Below, piece by piece: positions 60,427 through 64,000 of a DNA stretch of 64,000 nt. The position numbers were made by a program, and so were the translations under genes. The notes below the pieces were generated by a model. That model was not told the DNA's origin. It was given only the letters and a program-made list of their open reading frames with translations, and searched no databases. The first letter of the stretch is position 1, and each line of letters opens with the position of its first letter. The stretch comes from Larus michahellis. Lineage: Eukaryota > Chordata > Aves > Charadriiformes > Laridae. The stretch lies in assembly GCF_964199755.1 (NCBI RefSeq), contig NC_133897.1, positions 112,663,579 through 112,727,578 of the forward strand, in the 5' to 3' direction.

Positions 60427-63400
60427 GAGAGGGTGAGCACAGGTATCAGTGTTTGGTAAGTGATGGCAGGTAAAAAGAAAATACTTCAGAGGTTTTGTAG
60501 GTGACAGAGTTCAGATGTTAGTCGGAAGTTTTCACTTGTTTCTTCAAGCCAAGTCTTTGAACTCCTGGCAAATAGCGGGAGTTGCTTTTATTTCTCCTTT
60601 CAGTGACTGTGATTCATCAGAATGATACCGAATGAATCAGAGCGATCATCTCTTCAGGATATAAACAATGTGCTACAGAGAATATTTTTTTAAAGCATAC
60701 AGAGTATTTTCAAAACCAGGTATATTCAGTTGTTGCAAGTTCCTCGGAGGGACTGAGGTCCTTGTTCTGCCTTGCAAGGAAAAGGTAGATTCCAACAGGC
60801 TTGGCTGCTCTGTGACTTTTATCCCCAAATTAACTAGTATTGTTGAAAACTTTGGAGGGGAAATATCTGCATTACTACATTAGCAGGTATTAAAATGCTG
60901 TTAAAATCATGTGTTTTAAAGAGTGTTTCAGAATCCAATACCTCCCTATATGTTTTGATGTGTTAAACTATTGCTAGTCACGTTTTCTATAGATAAAGTT
61001 GGACGACTCTGTAATATTAAGGCAAGTCTGTGGAGACAGTGAACCGTGCCGTGCTTGGATTATTAGTTTTTTGGGTACTTGTCATTGATTTCACTGGAGA
61101 TAACTGTTCAAAAATGGTGGTAAAATACGACATTTTGTTGTGGTTTTCAGGCGACTGAATGATTTTTATGTGCCCGTCTGTACAGGTGATGTCAAGGTGA
61201 TGACAAAGCAAATTGTGCTGCAGGACGGTTCGGACGAGAGGGCAATTTGCGTAGTGACATTGCATGTGACAGTAACAGTACACACGTGTGGATGTGTGTG
61301 TATACATACTCACTAAAAACCTCTGACATATTCTTAAAGTTGAAACGAATTTCACGATAGTCAGTGAGAGCGCTGCTTGGTATGCTCTGAAATTGGTTAG
61401 TTACTGAAAAGAAGGCAAAGAAAGGTTAAACTTTTTTCTTTTTTGTCATTATAGTGGCACTGGGGAATATTTATCGTGATGTACTGAGAAGAATGATAGG
61501 GACCAGCATGAGGGAGATTCACAGAGACTTCCCGTTATGTTTTAAAACTCTGTTGTTGTCCCAAAACACTCATAAAAGTGTTAGTCACAGCAACAAAAAG
61601 TCTAGGAACCCCTTAATGGGTAGCATGCTAAAAAAACCCACAAAACAAACTTGGATGCCAGTTTGCACAAGAGATCCTAAAATGGCTGTTAGGTTTCCTT
61701 CCCCTCTTCAAATGCTTTAGAAATTTATCTGGCTTCTTTTATTAAAGGAAGTTTTTCCTAGTTCAATGGGAGCAGGTGAAAGGTGTCAAGGGGAAGAAAT
61801 ATATACAACCTTGCTGGAGCAACATTTTCCAGGCTCGTAGGCATAGGGTTAGATTTTTCTTGTGCGCAGAAAGCAAATGTCATTTCAGTCTCTGTGGCTT
61901 CCATCTTAGGTCAATTAAGATCCAGAGAAAAGTGTTTTGGAGAGAGCGGGGAGGCAGCAGTCGCCTGCAGGCAGGGTGCTCCATCTCTTCTGTAATAGCC
62001 ATCTCAGGTTGACTGCCTCTGCTTCCCCCTAGCACACAGGCTGGGAAACTCTATTTAAAGAGGCATCCTACAAAAAATGGGAATAAAACGTCTCTCCTTA
62101 AGTTCTTACCACCTCTGCTTATTTATCCGAACCGTTCTGTTAAGGGGTTTGAATCCGCTTAATGGTGAAGATGAGATAAAGCCAGAACCTATACATTTGC
62201 AGGGCTTAGGGCTTGCCCGGAAGGTAACTCATTCCACAGGCAGTATTGAACTTGGGAATGGAAATCAGTGGGAGGCAGTTGATTGGAGAGAGTTACTTGG
62301 AGAAAGTGGACAACTGGCCTGGTGACTGTAGGAACCGGAAAGCGTTTGGATGCTTTGTTTGTAGTGCTGGAGCTCACGGGTATCGGTTGCAAGTCATGTC
62401 ACGCGTGGAATTCCCTTTCGGTCTTTTAAACTACAGGTACAACACTGAGCTGTAGATCTGGTTTTTTAATCGGAGCAGTCAAATCATAGCATGAAATGAC
62501 AGAACTGTTGTGTGTTTTGGGAACAGGTAACTCATTTTTTCTGAGGGAGGTCAAGGAGAAGAATGGTACTCTTGTTGCACCTGTACATGTATAGCCACAG
62601 TGCTCTTTGATTTCAGGTAATTTCCTAGAAGCCCAGAAATGTGGGAAACAAAAATTCTTAGACAGCGGGCTGGGGGGACAGAGTGCAACGATTTTAACCA
62701 CTAAGCACTGAAATAATTTTGTGGTGCAGCTTTACCAGCATGTCTGTTGGAGTTGCAAATGCTGTCAAAAGCAGACCAACTTCAGAATGGCTGGTGGTGC
62801 TAGAAGGACTCTTGGAAGGCAATATTAAACGGATCGCGTCTGAGAGGGACTTCAAATGATGTGCCCCTTCGTAACAGTAAAATCTTTTTCACATCCGTGT
62901 AACGCTCCTGGATGTTTGCACTCCGGCTTTTCTTCTTGACATCTCTTTTCTCTTTTCATGTTGAAATGCTAGCCCTTGTGAAGCTGCAGTGTCTTATTTC
63001 GAGGATAATGTACTTGAAGAACATCAGCAACTGCTTTCTCACGTCGGACTGCAGCACTCTAAGAAACGGCCTGTTTGCTTTCTGTCATGAAGAACGATGC
63101 TAGCAATTGCTAATTAGTGAAGGAGTCTTTGTAGTCAAGTAGATTGTACAAGCCTTTGTAATATCTTTATGCGGTTCTAAAGATGCTGAAGTACGACTTG
63201 CTAAGCTAGTAAAAGGCTGTATAGCGAGTCTTTGGGGTTGGTTTGTTTTTTTCTGTGCTGCAGCAAATCGATCAGTATTTGTAACTAAATCAATCCAGCT
63301 TTGTTTTCCAGGGGTAAAAGTTTGCTGTAACATTACTTTTGTGGTGATCACAGGTCTTCGTGCTGTTGTCTTGACAGGTCTCTGAAGCTGAGCAGGTCAG

Positions 63401-64000
63401 AAGCTGCCAGCGTGCAGATAAGAAGTTTTCAGAAAAAGTGCAGGTGTTGCTGGCAGGAATATGAGTGTACTGGCAGAAACTGGTATACTGGGGGTTATTT
63501 TGTCAGATAAACCAGCTTAAGATTTTGAACATTAAAAAAAAAAAAAGTCCACAAGTTGAATTATATAATATCTTTATTTTGGTGCATTTGTTAGAAGCAT
63601 GTCCTTTGATGTATTACCTTCAGGATGTGGTTGAATTAATGCACTTCTCTCCTGAGAGTCTTACCTGTCCATTTCCCGTCTCAAGTAGGTGGTTGTAAAA
63701 CATGAACGTCACATTAAGGTTGCTATTCCGTATCTTAATTTCTTTTACATCTTTAATTATGAGCAGCAGTGTTAGCTTTGATAATATCCTGTAGCAATGA
63801 ATTCCGTGGGTGAACTCTGCCGTGAATAAAAAGGAGTACTCTTTAATTCGTTTTCAGTTTGTTGCCTTAGTAAATAATCCTTTGGATGGGAAAAAGTATG
63901 TATAATCACTTAAATCAACAACAGTCTAGTGTTCTGTTTACTCTAACGCTTTAGAAAAACATTTGCAAGGCATAAAATCAACCGTTAAGATTAACTGTAG

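Larger units (their letters stand above)
56408..64000 (+). other. PIEZO2: PIEZO2 intron 1, 5' part
   Basis: No sequence resembling the expected second coding exon of PIEZO2 (which would start CAFRYNGLSF in the human protein) occurs here, so all of this is taken as intron 1. The first 1.1 kb belongs to the CpG island. From about 57.6 kb the base composition falls back to AT-rich. Contents seen: a T17 run at 59747-59763, a T/G-rich tract at 60361-60426, and a long minus-strand open frame at 57608-58357 (see findings). I see no CR1 element in this 7.6 kb, unlike the upstream flank. No RNA gene or coding exon can be supported. Confidence 0.8.

Noticed and set aside
1-64000. CRISPR arrays, bacterial operons, tRNA/rRNA genes or other prokaryotic features
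   Set aside because: Vertebrate repeats, a CpG island, a spliced gene and low coding density rule out a prokaryotic window. No regular spacer-repeat array or cloverleaf was seen.

Overview
The window looks like vertebrate genomic DNA, almost certainly from a bird. It is AT-rich and intron/intergenic-like, with no bacterial-style gene packing. It carries many fragments of CR1 LINE retrotransposons, whose 3' ends finish in the short ATTCTGTG/ATTCTATG repeats typical of sauropsid CR1. A single CpG island lies near the right end. I could not identify the species.

The only host protein-coding sequence I can support is the first coding exon of PIEZO2, the mechanically activated cation channel, at 56344-56407 on the + strand. 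It encodes 21 codons beginning MATEVVCGLTF plus one base of a split codon, then a GT splice donor. It sits in a CpG island of about 1.7 kb (about 55840-57560) with G-runs, a GC box, a GT microsatellite and two short upstream ORFs. Everything right of 56408 is PIEZO2 intron 1, because exon 2 is not in the window. Everything left of about 55.8 kb reads as the intergenic flank upstream of PIEZO2. As I recall, human PIEZO2 at 18p11 also has a long gene-poor upstream flank.

Layout: 1-9.4 kb, non-coding with one CpG-poor GC-rich patch at 8.1-8.4 kb; 9.44-15.05 kb, a cluster of three CR1 fragments; 21.36-21.90 kb, an inverted CR1 tail; 29.17-29.62 kb, an old CR1; 33.1 kb, a CR1 scrap; 33.64-34.25 kb, a probable solo LTR on the minus strand; 34.69-35.61 kb, the best preserved CR1, with an open reading frame of about 278 CR1 codons; 35.6-49.2 kb, unannotated DNA with a possible tRNA-derived SINE remnant; 49.25-49.63 kb, a short CR1 tail; 49.6-55.8 kb, the PIEZO2 upstream flank with microsatellites and a T-tract/A-tract inverted repeat; 55.8-64 kb, CpG island, exon 1 and intron 1.

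CR1 copies fall into at least two tail types. The 9.4 kb and 34.7 kb copies share one tail and nearly identical coding ends; the 12.3 kb and 49.3 kb copies share another. Most other open reading frames are chance ORFs, CR1 remnants, or GC-rich sequence with few stop codons. I found no previously undescribed gene system. The most useful follow-ups are the PIEZO2 promoter architecture, a few long unexplained antisense ORFs, and candidate conserved or regulatory segments that need comparative alignment.
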